From assembly GCA_027405735.1 (NCBI GenBank), contig JAPEHQ010000014.1, positions 1,426,001 through 1,490,000 of the forward strand: DNA of 64,000 bases, read 5' to 3'. This stretch comes from Mucor racemosus. Taxonomy: Eukaryota > Mucoromycota > Mucoromycetes > Mucorales > Mucoraceae. The position numbers and the translations under genes were made by a program. The notes below the pieces were generated by a model that did no database searches, had not been told where the DNA came from, and saw only the letters and a list, made by a program, of their open reading frames with translations. Of this stretch, positions 46,155-58,735 are shown piece by piece (within the stretch, counting starts at the first letter, position 1; the number at the start of each line of letters is the position of its first letter).

Positions 46155-46946
46155 CTATTTTTGCTCTTCTGATGTACTGTTATTAATACTTTTCTGTCTC
46201 TTCTCTTCCACGAGTCTCTGAATCATAGTATTCAAATGATGCCCATGACTATATCTACAATAACCCATTGCCACACTCCATTGCCAAAGCAACTGTCGCT
46301 TCTTTTTACGCTGATGATTGCCATTAATTCTGTTGATTAGTGTTGATGTAAGCCGTTCTTTTCTTGATTTTCGGCGCTTTGTCGCATTAGTACGAATTGC
46401 CTGTTGTGTGTAAGAGCGCCTAATCTGACTTCTACTTTCATGTATAGTGTTATGATGCTTCAAGTAGTAGGGTAATGACTCTTGTTCTTGCTCCATGAAC
46501 ACATCTACTTCCTCTAAAGACTCTGCAAGGCTGAGATGCCTCTGTTCATTCAGGTAATAATCACTTGAATATACAATACCAACCAAAGTAGCCGAAGAAT
46601 CAAATGATGGCGACCAATGTTGTGTATATTTCTCTTCGTCAAATGCTACTTGTGTAGGCGATGGCACTGTAGAACTTGTTTCTGTTAGCGCATTGAGACA
46701 AGCAGAACGTTTCCTCCAGAATTCCTCTACTTTCTGTCTTTCCATGCGAATTCTTTTGACTCTGAGGCGACGAAATCTCCAAGAACAATAACGAAACAGT
46801 AAGAAGCTCATGTAAAATGTACCTAAACTGATCAAGACCCAAGGCGTTATTTTGTTGTACACTTTTGAATTGGTTATAGATGAGGGTTCATAATCAATGC
46901 TGCCTGAATTCTTTTCATCATCAACAACAGCTATTGTATCAGACAT
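46155..46946 (-). CDS. Unknown single-pass membrane protein, 263 aa
   Basis: Intronless frame with a TATA box (TATAAAAGG) 67 bp upstream. A short acidic N-terminus is followed by one membrane helix (about residues 34-53, PWVLISLGTFYMSFLLFRYC) and then a strongly basic patch (RRLRVKRIRMERQKVEEFWRKR). The rest is soluble, with a Ser/Thr region, an acidic stretch and a second Arg/Lys-rich region (RRKSRKERL ... RKKKRQLLWQWSVAMGYCRYSHGHH). The basic side after the helix suggests a cytosolic C-terminus. I do not recognise the family. Length, promoter and composition support a real gene. It lies 460 bp downstream of NOT1 on the same strand. Confidence 0.65.
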   Translation of the reverse strand: MSDTIAVVDDEKNSGSIDYEPSSITNSKVYNKITPWVLISLGTFYMSFLLFRYCSWRFRRLRVKRIRMERQKVEEFWRKRSACLNALTETSSTVPSPTQVAFDEEKYTQHWSPSFDSSATLVGIVYSSDYYLNEQRHLSLAESLEEVDVFMEQEQESLPYYLKHHNTIHESRSQIRRSYTQQAIRTNATKRRKSRKERLTSTLINRINGNHQRKKKRQLLWQWSVAMGYCRYSHGHHLNTMIQRLVEEKRQKSINNSTSEEQK

Positions 46947-47403
46947 TGCTAATTGGGAGAATAAGAGAAGAAAGGGATGGTGATGAATGATGGGATTTTT
47001 AGTGAGCTAGAGCCTTTTATATGAATCGGGGCCCTGCTGGTGATTTGTTGTGTAATCTCGCATAATTTTTCATCTTGGTAGCTGAAAACGATATGGAAAT
47101 AACGGGAAGATTGACCGAGTTTTTATTATTACATGTAGCTAGAATCATTTTTTTTACCTTGATCTGAGCATATGATGCGGTAAAATGAACGGTTTAACTA
47201 TGTATGAAAAAAAAAGGGAGAAATATTTATTTGGTATAATAGATATATATAAAAACTAAATGTTTTTTTACAGAAATGATGAATATACACAACGAAGAAT
47301 AATGGGAGGGAAAAATTAGAAAAAAATAAAACAAAATCAATGCTATTCAGTATTATATATACACACAGGTTAAATTTGATTGATTGATCTATTGACGAGC
47401 AAG
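46947..47403. other. Spacer between NOT1 and the membrane-protein gene
   Basis: Holds the 3' flank of NOT1 and the TATA box at 47013. No other feature seen. Confidence 0.6.
47013..47021 (-). promoter_or_regulatory. TATA box of the membrane-protein gene
   Basis: TATAAAAGG on the minus strand, 67 bp before the ATG at 46946. Confidence 0.6.
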
Positions 47404-50400
47404 TTAGTTGAGGGGAGGACATTTGAATTTTGTTGTAACTACATACCTAGATACACTTTCAAACAATCTTTCAATATCTGTAGCACAACGAGTGAATGAA
47501 TGATTCCAGAAGCTATAACGAGGGTTCTTGATCAATTCGATAAATGTGATCAACAATCCCCAGGGATGAGGTCGATTCACAATAAGGCGTTCTAAAAGTA
47601 CACGAGTGATCTGCTCCTTGACAATTTCCTTATTACTTTCTACAAACAAATACAGAATTACACAACTGAAATAGTGTGTATGACTATTGGGGTATCGAAG
47701 TTGATTGGCGATTGCACTAAGGAACAAATAACGACCTTCAGAATCAAGTTCGTTCAACAAATCTTGAAAGATTTCAACGGGAGGGCCTTGATTAATGGGA
47801 ATACCTTCATTTACACCAACAACACCAACATAGAAAACTAAAGCATTGATCATTGGTATATTGTATTTTGTATTGTCTTCTTCAAGCATGAGACGTGATG
47901 GCAGTTTAGCCAAGAATTGTTCATCAGAAGCACCAGATTCTAAATAAGCATCAATATCCTTCTTCAAATCATTCTGTTCATTCTTTAGTACAGAAGTATA
48001 ATCAGATAAAATATTGGGGGATTGGTTAATTTCTGGTAATAAATCAACCTTGAGATTGGGAGTGAATGGGTCAGGAAGCCTCATACTACGAGGGAAAGCA
48101 CTGAGAATAAGGTTACGTAGTTGTATACAAGATGAAGGAATAACATCACAAAGACTATAATGATAATCACAGAGAAATTCGGGGAAATCATGTACCAATA
48201 CAAGCAAAACTCTTAAAGTTCCACGATAAAGCATACGAGTTGTGTCTTTAAGTTGTGTATTGCGCAAGAAAGGACCCAAGAATTTGAATAAACAAATCAA
48301 TAGACGTTGGAAAGTAGGCCAACCCTAGATTATCACAAAGTGTGAGTTCAATTGCAAATATAATTTTCCATGTAATTTTTACCTTTTGATTCTCTGCTAA
48401 TAATAACTTAGGCATAAATAATCTATGAGAAATCAACTGAAGCCAAGCAAATGTGAATCCAGGAAATTGAGATGGTTGCAATGTATGAAGTGTATTACTC
48501 ATAGCTGTCAAAATAGGAATATAAATGGTCTGTAATTGCTGTTCAGCTGCATGAAGATCACTAAACAAACTAGTGAATAATCTCAAGAATGGACGCTGAT
48601 TGAACTGCTGTTGACGCTGTTCATGATGCTGTGCTGCAACTAAAACTATAATGGATAAAACCTTGTTGAATAATGTCACACGGCTAGTGTCTTGTGCTTC
48701 TGCAGTAGGTGTGCCGATTGGAGTCGATGGTTGCTGCAGCTTTAATAAACTAATAACTAATTTGGAGAATGCATCGATTGGTTGATAGGCAAGACCAGCT
48801 GATTGACCAGGCAATTGTTTATATTTAATGGCATGTTCGATACTAGTTTCAATGCAAACTCGGTAAAAGAGTGATGATACATCTTCCATTTTGAAAATTC
48901 CTTGCTGTGATAATTGAGCTACAAATGCATTAAGTATCTTATCAGATGTGGTTGGATGTTGATAGATTCTGACCCATTCAGTGAATAAGATACGTAAATG
49001 TTCACGAAGGCCATGATCTTCTTCTTGTGCTTGTTGCAAAACATCATGTTGTTGTTGTTGTTGTTGATGATGTTGATGTTGGATTTGTTGTGAAATCAAT
49101 GGTGTAGGTGCTCCAGATGAATTAGAAGCTGAGGAGGAAGCAATTGTTGCCCTTCTTCTCATATCGTCCATTAAAATCAATACACTATCAGGAACATTAC
49201 CTCTCAATCTACTAAGGGCTTCTAATGATGCCATGAATTCTTGACGATTTGCCAATGGAATATCATCAAACAAACAAGAACGAATCAAACGAGCAGTAAA
49301 ATCAATAGCACTCACTCTGCCATTGTCAATTAGATTAGCCAACTCTTGATCTTGCTCGGGCAAATTGATTAAATTAGCCTTAATCAATGCAACTGTAACA
49401 GGAACATTATACTTGCGTTCATCATCAGCATGAGTCAACCAGGATGTAACAAGTGCACTAACATTAGGGGAGACATCACATAATCTTTCTAACAACGCAA
49501 CATACATTTCACGACCTAATTGAGTTTCACTCTTGTATAGTAATTGTACAACCTTTTGAGCAAATGTGCGAGCTGCTTCTGCTTTATCAAAGCTGGACAT
49601 GGCTAAAAGTGGGATTTGACGAACGAGCACAATGATATCATGATGCATAGGTAATGCACCGAAACTAGGTATATTGGTCATACTAACTAACTTTTCTAAT
49701 TCATTAATGTATTGGGCAAATCTTTCTAAAATTTGATGAGCACTAGCTTGTTGTTGTTGTTGTTGTTGCTGCTGCTGCTGCTGCTGCTGTTGTTGTTGTT
49801 GTTGCTGTTGCTGTTGAGGATTTCCAATATCGAAATTTGGAACAATGGTATTATTACCATAGCCATTTAATTGTTGTATATCAGGACGAGTACGCAAAAG
49901 ACGTTGTTGTTGGTCAAGAATTGGCTGTTGGTCCATCATCTGTCCAGCAGATGCAGCAGCGATAGCAGCAGCAGATCTAGGAATACGAGTGAAATCTTCA
50001 TATACACGCAACTGGTTAGCTTGAAGACCATTAGGCTTGGGGCGCAATGGTTCAGGCAAAGTAGAGGGGTATCTTGACATTGCTAAAACATTCATATCAA
50101 AGTAAGGTTGAGCATTACCACGAGGTTGTTGGTCTCTATGCTTCTTACGACTAGCATAAGCACTGATCAATGATTCATCTACTTCCATAGTAACCTTTTC
50201 CATTGCTGTTTTTTCAATGACAGCACATACTAAATCCAAATTATCAGCAACAGTTAACATGGCAGCTTGTTCAGCTACAACCTCAGTAAGACCATTGGCA
50301 ATAAACAATGCACGCATATGATTCACCATACTAGTACGAAGAGGATCTTTGCAAGTAACCATAGCCAAACTACCAGCTAAACTTTGTGCCATTAAATGAG

Positions 50401-53400
50401 CAGCTTTTCTCATCTTATTTTCATCAGATTCCATGGAGAAATCCTTGGCAACGAGTTCCCTAGTCGATACTGAAGCAATAGCAACAGATCTTTCGACTAC
50501 AGGACCGATAATTTCACGAATAGATTGAGTAACTGCTTGAAGAACCCAGCGTTTGGAATTAGGTTGAGTATTATACATGACAATTTGAGGATTAAAGGTC
50601 AAATAAGGGCCCAAATTAGGGATATTGATAGGCGCACTCTCTTCATCGTTATCAGCTGCAGAAGAACCAGATTGTTGAAGCAAATTGGTAATAGGAGGAC
50701 GACTGTTCAATGTAGTGGCAGGGCCAAATGGAGAATTCATTCCCATAGCATCATCAGTTCTAGCAACAACAGCTGTAGTGGTTGGTGCAGTAATAAGTTT
50801 ACCTTTAGGTTGTCTAGTCTTCAATACAAGTGTAGGCTTGATGCTACCAAGCTCAACGGATAAACTCTTGCAAAGTACTTCAATTTCAAATTTGAGATTG
50901 AGTTTGAGATCAGCATTATGATACAATTCAACAAGCAATTTCAAAATAGCCATGATCCAAGGATTAGGAGGAACGAAAACTGTATTTTTAGTACCCTGTT
51001 CAAGCACCTTACAAACAAAAGGAATCACTACTATCAAACGATTGGTATCGTAACCTTCTAAAAGCAATTCCTTGAAAGCAATGAATTTCTGAATGATGGG
51101 TTTATTTTGAGCCAAAGTCATTCCACCAAGCCAAGAACCGAGATTCTTCAACAAGGTACGTTCAGTAGATGAAGATACTGTATTGTCAGAATTTAGTAGA
51201 ATCCTGATATTGGCAAATGTTTCGCGTAGAACATGTTGGTAAAGTAAGGAGCTGTTGACAGATTTAAGCAATAAAATATAAAGATCGTGGTAATTGGGCT
51301 CAATACTAGCACGCTTTACTACAAGATAGTTACTGAACCATTGATATGCAGATTGATTGAGGTTTTCTTTGAGATCAGAGGATTTGATTTCCAAATTATT
51401 GAGTGCAACATTGTTGATAATGAACAAGATTTTGTCTTGAGTAGCTTCATTTGGAATTTCATAATTAATATTTTCATCAAAAGGCATTTCAGGAACATGA
51501 ATGGCAGTGAAAATGGTAGGTGCGGGTGTGGTAACAGCAGTTACAGAGTTTGAAGAAGAACTTACAAGAGTGAGAGCCTTGGAGGTAGAAGGTTCATTCA
51601 ATAAAGGATTTGATAAATCAGGCACTAAACCTTCATCCTGTTGTTGATGTTGTTGTTGTTGTTGCTGCTGCTGCTGCAATTGTTGTTGATGTTGATGTTG
51701 CTGTTGTTGATGTTGTTGTTGAATTCTTCCCATTTGCATAGAACCCTTTATTAAGTGAATCAAATCTGGATTTGCTTGTTGAAGTGTGGGAATCTGCAGG
51801 AGATGAGCACAATATTGAGGCCATTCAGGTAGGCGTGATTGAAATTGAGCAAGTGCCTGAAGACCGAAATTATACATCTTTGAACCAGGTGCATTACCCA
51901 AAGCATCCAAAACGCATCTCAAAGCAATACCAAGGGGTGCATAAGACACGAGTTGACTCTGAATCAATGAACCAAACAAAATACTGGTGATAGCTAATTC
52001 CTTATCAGGATACTTTGGAAAGAAGTGATATTCATCAAACAAATTATGGATCATGCAGGCGAAAATATCTTGCTCGCGAGGATCGTTTGAGGTGCTAAAT
52101 TTGGTGAGTTTTTCAATCATTTCCTTGATGGATATTTCTCCACTATAAATACGTTCGTAATAAGAGTTGGCTTCGTCTTCAATGTCTTGTTTAAATGTAA
52201 CATCGCCAGTGGTTGCCAATGCAGTGATCAATTCAGGTGAGATTTGTTCGTTTGTCATGGGTGAAACGACGGATTTTTGTGCAAATTTGACATAGGTAGT
52301 GTGAATATCGCGAAGTAATTCCTTTTCTTGAATGGTAAGACTATTTTATATCGTTTTAGGTTAGTGAATCATTGATTTTGTTTAGTGATTCTTTTTACCT
52401 GTCTGAAATGGTCTTGATAAACACATTTACAACATCCATGGAAAGTGGTACAGTGATAGGGGCAGAATTGGATTCTTGTCTAGCTAATTCAGCTCTAACC
52501 TTATTACCCAAAAACTTCAAACAAGCCTGTGAAAATATGGCACCATGTTCATTGATTTTATCTTGCAACCATTTCTCAAGATTGAGATACTCGCGGCGAG
52601 TTGCTAAAGCAGCCAAATCGATAGTAAATAAGAAAGGCTGAATGTCAAGGATAATAGGAAGAATCTATATGTAACAATTGAATTAGTTTCACTGTAATAT
52701 AATACTTTTACAAACATGAATATTACCTTCAATTCATGAACAAAAGCTAAAATACGAGTTAATGAAGTTGGATCTTGACTATACAAATCAACAATATTCT
52801 TCTTGAATAAATCTGGCTTCACTTTCCAGTATTTGGTCATGACTAACACACTACTAGTGTTGCCTGTCAAATAAAAACTGGTCAATCGATTCAATATATC
52901 CTCATGAACAGCATTGGCAATAGGCTATATTAATCATGATTAATACACGTTACGCTTGGTTTTTGATAAAACAACCTACATCAATTTGAAGTAAACCCAT
53001 AAACAAAAGTTCAGGCACCTTTTTTACTAGAATCTTTTCCAACAAAGCTTTAGCATCATCAGCAACTGAGGTGTCGGCAAGTTTGATAATACGTTCAATG
53101 AGATCAAGCGAATTGAGTTGATCAGTCAATAATTGAGACACCATGGAACGAATATGTACGCTTGATTGAGTAAAATCATCTGATGTGATGACGAGTTTCT
53201 TGGAGCAAACGATAGAATTTACTACATCGGTGGGCGCTATGGCGATTTGATACAAAGCAGTAAGCTGCCCTTTTAAATTTTCCCATTCACCAAAGAAAAT
53301 ATTAGCAGGAAAAGTGTCATCATTAGGACAAGACTTCCATGCTCGAACTAATATATCTAATCCTTTTCCATCAAATAAGAAAAAATGAGGATAATCAAGG

Positions 53401-53750
53401 AATTGGTATACTTTTAGCCAATTTAACTCGGGAGCCTATTTGTTACATTAAAGATTAATGCTGTTTACATTGAAATTGCATTTGTTATATACCTTTTCTG
53501 CAACTACATTTACAAAATTCTCTACGTTCCAAGTGATTTCAGTGGTGGCATTATTATCTGAAATACCAACACCCGTCATATTTATGTGTGTACGAGCCAT
53601 GCTACCCAAGACTTCTGCCACGTCCTTTTCTTCAATGGATATATTTCCAAGTAGTTCTCGCACAGATTGAACTGTACTGCAGCAATCGTAACCAGCCTCC
53701 AATATCAGTTTGAGTATCTTGCTTTCGGTGTCATTATTATATTCGGTCAT
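47404..53750 (-). CDS. NOT1: CCR4-NOT complex scaffold subunit NOT1 (CNOT1)
   Basis: Six exons: 53493-53750, 52980-53435, 52727-52924, 52399-52664, 48383-52340, 47404-48324; 6057 nt, 2018 aa. NOT1 holds together the deadenylase complex that removes mRNA poly(A) tails. In order: a HEAT region ([10 protein letters not shown] ... [22 protein letters not shown]), a region ending [12 protein letters not shown], the MIF4G-like CAF1-binding domain ([39 protein letters not shown]), the DUF3819/CAF40-binding helices ([16 protein letters not shown]), and the NOT box/NOT-HD at the C-terminus ([42 protein letters not shown]). Glutamine-rich linkers lie at about 51640-51725, 49020-49090 and a pure run at 49748. 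The start corresponds to about residue 215-220 of human CNOT1, so the first HEAT repeats are absent; upstream I see only a TATA-like region near 53900 and a 5'UTR exon with stops (intron roughly 53777-53840). Confidence 0.95.
49748..49816 (-). repeat. Polyglutamine tract (23 CAA/CAG codons) in NOT1
   Basis: Twenty-three consecutive Gln codons, with a pure CAG block in the middle (49767-49789 region) flanked by CAA/CAG mixtures. It lies in the linker between the CAF40-binding and NOT domains and may vary in length. Confidence 0.9.
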
Positions 53751-54449
53751 AGCTTGCTTTACTCTATATAAATATAGAAAAAAAACACGTTAATTAATAT
53801 ATAAAATTTCGAGATTTTTTTTTGGTTGTTTTAATTTACCTTTTTAACTAAAGTCTTGATCTTAAATAATTTCTCTTCTAGATCGCCTCTCTTTCTTTAT
53901 TTTTTATATATATAATATATTGTTTAATATAAAAAAAAGAAGGTTAAAAGGCTGTTGAAAATTGAAAAGGGAGGGGGGTTGCGTTCGAGGATCGTTTCCC
54001 TTTAAACCTTTGCACTAACGAAAAAAAATGGCCCCAATCTAGTCACAAAGAAAGGGTCACCAACCTTTTTTCAAACAGCAATGAACACAGTTATTTCAAT
54101 CTAGTTAATACTAGGAATGCATTGATGCTGTTCCCTTGATTTCAAAATAGGTTTATTCGATCCTTGATAGATGAATATTGGGTACATCTTGAGGCGCTTT
54201 GAGGAAATTTTCATAAGTTTTTCTAGGTTTGAAATGCGAAAAAAACAATGGAGATTAAATAAGTGCGACAGTTAGCTGCATGTGTTAATGGTATAATCAG
54301 TTTCAAGATAGTCGCTACTCTACCTTTGACGTTGAAGTATATCTTTAAATAAGTCGTATTGCAGTACCTGTTCCTGGAAATATTTTATATCTCAGGAGAG
54401 ACTCAAAAACGGATGAAATTTACTGCTTTTTTCCTAAAAGCGTAGGTCC
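53751..54449. other. NOT1 upstream region
   Basis: Holds a probable non-coding first exon of NOT1 with a TATATATATAAAAAA box near 53895-53910. The rest, to the R2 repeat, shows no gene. Confidence 0.45.
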
Positions 54450-55490
54450 AATATTTCATCCCTGCTCAACTTTTTTTTTCACCAAATAACACCGAGAAAC
54501 AATTATATGCCAATGCACCTGAGATGTTCAACTTTAATCCAAAAACAAGTATTCAGAAATATCCTAATTTTTGCAGTTGGTATAACATTTTCAATGCTAA
54601 TGTTTCAGATTTTTACGCGTATTTTGCTGGTAAAAATTAAAACTTTGAGGCTTTATATCTCTACAAAAAATTAAGCTATACTAACAACTTTTAATAATAA
54701 AACTTACTTGTTTTGACATGCTCTATAACATATTTCAGTATAAAAAAATTCTGAGCATCTTTATTTTTTTTCATTTTTTTGACATTTTTGTAGCCAATTT
54801 CAAAATTTTCATTAAATTGAGCGGTATGTTTTTTACATTCATGTCATCAAGCTCGTTGAACTCTTTCAGTCCCATTTTAGGTTTTTTCAAAATATTTATT
54901 TTTCGTGGAAATATCCTCAAAAATGTGTACAAAGAGATACCTTCGTTTCTGGCTTCCATTTTTCCCTTATATACCCTCATCCCAAATTCTGAATTTGAAA
55001 AAAAATTGGCAAGAATCTCGTTTTCTCTACAAAAACTGCAGCTAGTAGGTTCAGCAATAGTTCGATCGATAGATAATTTTTTTGTGCGTTTTTTCCATTA
55101 ATTATATTGAACATATGCTTAAAAAAAGTGATGTATATCTTCAAAAAACCTTCAAAATTTCAATCGTATTTTACGTAAAATTTAATGTGGAGCATTTGCC
55201 TGAATTTTGTTTAGGTGAATGCAGAATTCAAAACTGTACAAGAACTATTTAATATGCTAGGTCGACTTACTTTATAATTCATGAGCATTTAAACAAACTT
55301 GTTTTTTTGATCATTTTCTGGTCGATTTACAACAACAAATCAATTTTGGAACTCAGTTAGCATAGGCTGTAAGCTGCAATGTGAATTATTAGTTTGATTA
55401 TCTCGACATAAAATCAATATTTTTCGCTGAACCAAAAAATGCCGAGTAGCTTTCAATTGGATCTATCTTATGAATGAAAAAATTAATGCA
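54450..55490. repeat. Dispersed repeat family R2, copy B
   Basis: Direct partner of 8815-9860 (see there). The frame MRVYKGKMEARNEGISLYTF on the minus strand at 54771-54980 is the counterpart of the one at 9150. Confidence 0.75.
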
Positions 55491-55552
55491 TCAACTTAGG
55501 TGCTCAATTTTTTATGATATTTTCAGGCAAATCTTGATAAATTTGGTTAGAT

Positions 55553-55583
55553 ATGACATTTAGTATGAGCTACTAAATGTCAT
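55553..55583. repeat. Perfect 13-bp inverted repeat (ATGACATTTAGTA, 5-nt loop)
   Basis: ATGACATTTAGTA at 55553-55565 and its exact complement at 55571-55583 around TGAGC. It lies at the point where R2 copy B stops matching copy A. Confidence 0.7.
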
Positions 55584-56755
55584 GTCATGTTGAATTTTAA
55601 TAATTGTTCCTGGATTTCTACATCTGGGAAAACTTCTGATATATCAATCATTATTAGATGGATGTTGATCTTTCAACATTCCAGTTATAATTTAAAATGC
55701 AATTGAGCTTATTTTTATAGTATGTGATGATTCCTTATCTAGAATTACTGCAACTGCAATTTTATGAGCAAGAGTTTTGGAATATATTATTAATGCAAAA
55801 TAAGTACAGCTTTATATCATAGATGCCATGTTGTAGAAGGGTGTATTTTGATCAGGAATACTTCTTTTTACAGGCACCAGCAATATAGAGTTTTTTCGTT
55901 ATGCTTGTTGGGATCTGGTTGGAACTCAGTCCTTATGAAGCGAGATTCAGGTATGGATCAGGGATGATGTCGAGCCCAGCGTATGCTACTAGTAAATTTG
56001 CTGGCAAAAACTGGCTCGACACTAATGTTAGTACGGATTGAGTTCATTTATTATTTGTCTGAAGTGACAGTGGCAACTTTGGTCTATAAAAGGTGTCATT
56101 TTATTGCAATTACTATACAGTCTTAAATTTAATAGCATGGCTCCAATAAGATAAAATTTAGTTTAGGTATTTTATGATGGAAACTTAGCTTAGTTCACTT
56201 TAATTTACATAGAATTTGCACTTTTAACTGGATTTATCTTGTGAATACGAATACATATCACTTCAATTCTGTGCTTCAAGTTTTACATCCAATTTTAGGT
56301 AAGCTTTTAGCCCATGTTAGGTCAATACATTTATATTCTGATTTAATCTTTTAGTTAGGACAGATGTCAATAACAGTTAAACATATGTGCCTTCAATTAC
56401 AAATTGCAAACAAACAAGAAACTTTAAATCGAGCAGTTTGAATTTATGAAGTTGAGACAATTATGTCATATGAAATAATATATGTATCATCATAATTTTG
56501 ACCAATATATGAGGAGATAAATTTGCAACACAATGCATAAGCTCGTATTTGGATTCACTTGCTTTTCTAAATGCTCTGTCTAAGCTTCCTTTACTTCATG
56601 TGCTATTAAACTTAGATGATACACTTACACTCAACTTTCTTGCTTATGCATTTTAAATCCATTTAAGATGTCGTATAGCTACAAATTTATAAACAGTATT
56701 TAATACAATTAACAAAAGATAAGTAATGAATCATTTCTTCAAGTCTAATAAAGTA
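55584..56755. other. Repeat-rich intergenic DNA
   Basis: 56220-56400 matches 9825-9990 (the right end of R2), so this stretch contains a separate or displaced R2 piece. No gene seen. Confidence 0.45.
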
Positions 56756-57243
56756 CAGTCGTGATTCGATTTAGTGGAATTGCTGGGAGGGAGAAAAGTG
56801 TCCACTAAAAAATCGAATTTTCCATTAAATCGAATAAATCATTTTCCGTACTATTGAATCAAAAAATGAGAAGAATAAAAAGGAGTTACTAGTTTATAGT
56901 AGTATTAAATAATATTGTTAATAATAAAGGCTTTTCATATTCGAGAAGCTGAATTAAACAGTGGATAATAAGAAATTTATTAAAAGCCTGAAGTAAATAA
57001 TTAGGCACGCGATTTGGTTATTCTCCATATTTCTTCTAATTTCATGGCTACCAGATCAAGCTATTACCGGCTAAATACAGTTTTATCCAATAGTATTTAT
57101 ATTTTACTAATATAGTGGACTGGTAGAAACGAAATTGTCCACTATCCACTGAATCGATTCAGTGGATTTAGGCAGTAAAAGTATGAAAAAAAAAACGGGA
57201 GATTTCAAACTGTACATTAAATCGAAAATCCGTTATTTACGTG
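56756..57243. mobile_element. Pogo/Tigger-like MITE, 488 bp
   Basis: Flanked by TA on both sides (56754-56755 and 57244-57245), the target of Tc1/mariner-pogo elements. The left end CAGTCGTGATTCGATTTAGTGG is typical of pogo/Tigger tips; the right end, reversed, is CACGTAAATAACGGATTTTCGATTTAATG-like with a shared TTCGATTTARTG block, so the inverted repeats are imperfect. Internal copies of GATTCAGTGGA form a perfect 22-bp palindrome at 57145-57166. No transposase frame. Confidence 0.5.
57145..57166. repeat. Perfect 22-bp palindrome inside the MITE
   Basis: Each half is TCCACTGAATC; the unit recurs in variant form near the left end of the MITE (GTGTCCACTAAAAAATCGAA), suggesting transposase-binding subterminal sites. 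Confidence 0.7.
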
Positions 57244-57514
57244 TAATAAGTACTATGATCTTGTAATAGGTTGAGTCTATTAAGAAAGAAGTACCAAAGG
57301 TGGACGTTGTTGGTGTTACTAATTGTAGTTGACTATTACTTTGGTCAATACTTACTATGTATTAAGTGTGATTAATATTTGACAAGTAGTATTAAGTAAT
57401 AGATCGGCCGTGGCTGTGATAATATAAACAAAGCGTCGTTTATACAGGTACAAAAGTATGGTCTTTTATGATGATTTGAACTTGAGAACCTGAGATGTAA
57501 TTGATTTATCGAGA

Positions 57515-57806
57515 CTTCATAAATTAAAATTAACGTAAAAAGTACCGTTTATTAGAATGAATTAAATATGAGTTTATATAGTTATCGGAATTGTGTGATA
57601 AGATCTAATGGACCTCTGTCCATTATATGCAACGATAGAAATTATTATTAATTGCTAAATGTGTATAGATATAATATGTTATGTTTCAGTGATAATACTG
57701 CTATAAGTTATGTTTCATTATTAGTTCCTAGATTACAGGAACCAGCTACTGAATTATAGGACTTGCTAGATCTGTCTATATTTGGAATATTGTAATTCTG
57801 ATAGAT
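57515..57806. repeat. Inverted partner of 43160-43232 and 43975-44190
   Basis: 57515-57730 matches the reverse complement of 43975-44190, and 57734-57806 that of 43160-43232. In the partner these two pieces are about 740 bp apart, so one copy has lost or gained DNA between them. Confidence 0.7.
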
Positions 57807-57824
57807 CAGTAGATCAGTAATACG

Positions 57825-58515
57825 CTCCGATTTTGAATATCACCATATAAAATTGTATAATCAGATATGCACATGTAACTGAGCTTCAATTCAAAAAAGT
57901 GTTCAAATAGAAAAAAAATCCAAAAAAATCCAAAAAAAACCTTGTATGTTTAATTGCTCACAGAAATGCATAGTAAGTTGAACTAGCGTATTAAATATCT
58001 TGGGTTCAGTTTTTAATTCTGAATCGATCTGTGTAGGTTTCGAAAATGTTTTTCTCATAAAATCTCTAGTAAATTTAATGTTAAATTTTAACTGTTTTTG
58101 ATCAAAAAGTACCCTTCATTCAAATGCAACCCTAAAATATTTTATTTTCACATTATGCGCAACAAAATTATCTACAGAATGAGTATTTATACGTAGCTGT
58201 AGCCCTATTTTTTCGTGGGGATATACATTTTTTTGATCATTTTTTTTGGTCGGCGAAAATTCATCCTTGTATATCCTCGTCCAAAATGGATCCTTTTGTA
58301 TCGATCAACAAAAATCAATCATTCAATTTCAATTTTCTCGACGAAAAATCAATATTTTTTGACGAGGTAAAATTCATTAGATAGACGCTAATGAGTACTA
58401 TCCTATGGTTTTATCTTTGCATAAATGTCGTCCCTTCATGGATCTCTATAACAGAAAAAGTGCTCTCACAAAATTTATAAAAAAATAAAAAAGTCTTTAC
58501 AGCCATCCAAAACCT
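57825..58515 (-). repeat. Repeat R1, copy B (inverted)
   Basis: Reverse complement of 44213-44900. Here R1 separates segments that are adjacent near 43150-43160 in the partner, so R1 inserted as a unit. Confidence 0.7.
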
Positions 58516-58544
58516 AAATTTCCTGGTAGAGAATGAAAAATAAA

Positions 58545-58735
58545 CTAGACTTTACTTAATAACCATCTTTGCAATACCTTAGTATTTTCTCGACTTATTT
58601 TCATTTCAAATGCGGTTTCTCAATTTTAAGCTGGCTATTTCTGCATCATTCGAATTTATGAAACAATCATTATAGTAACCATCCTTGCTTCATTTAATAA
58701 ATTTTGTAGCCGGGACAATGTTGAATAGGATGACA
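58545..58735 (-). repeat. Inverted partner of 42957-43150
   Basis: Shared landmarks in reverse include ATTGTCCCGGCTACAAAATTT and GATGCAGAAATRGCCAGCTTAAAATTG. Confidence 0.7.

Noticed and set aside
49020..51725. CAA/CAG-rich stretches considered as minisatellites or a CRISPR-like array
   Set aside because: They are glutamine codons in frame in NOT1; no spacer-repeat structure exists anywhere in the window.
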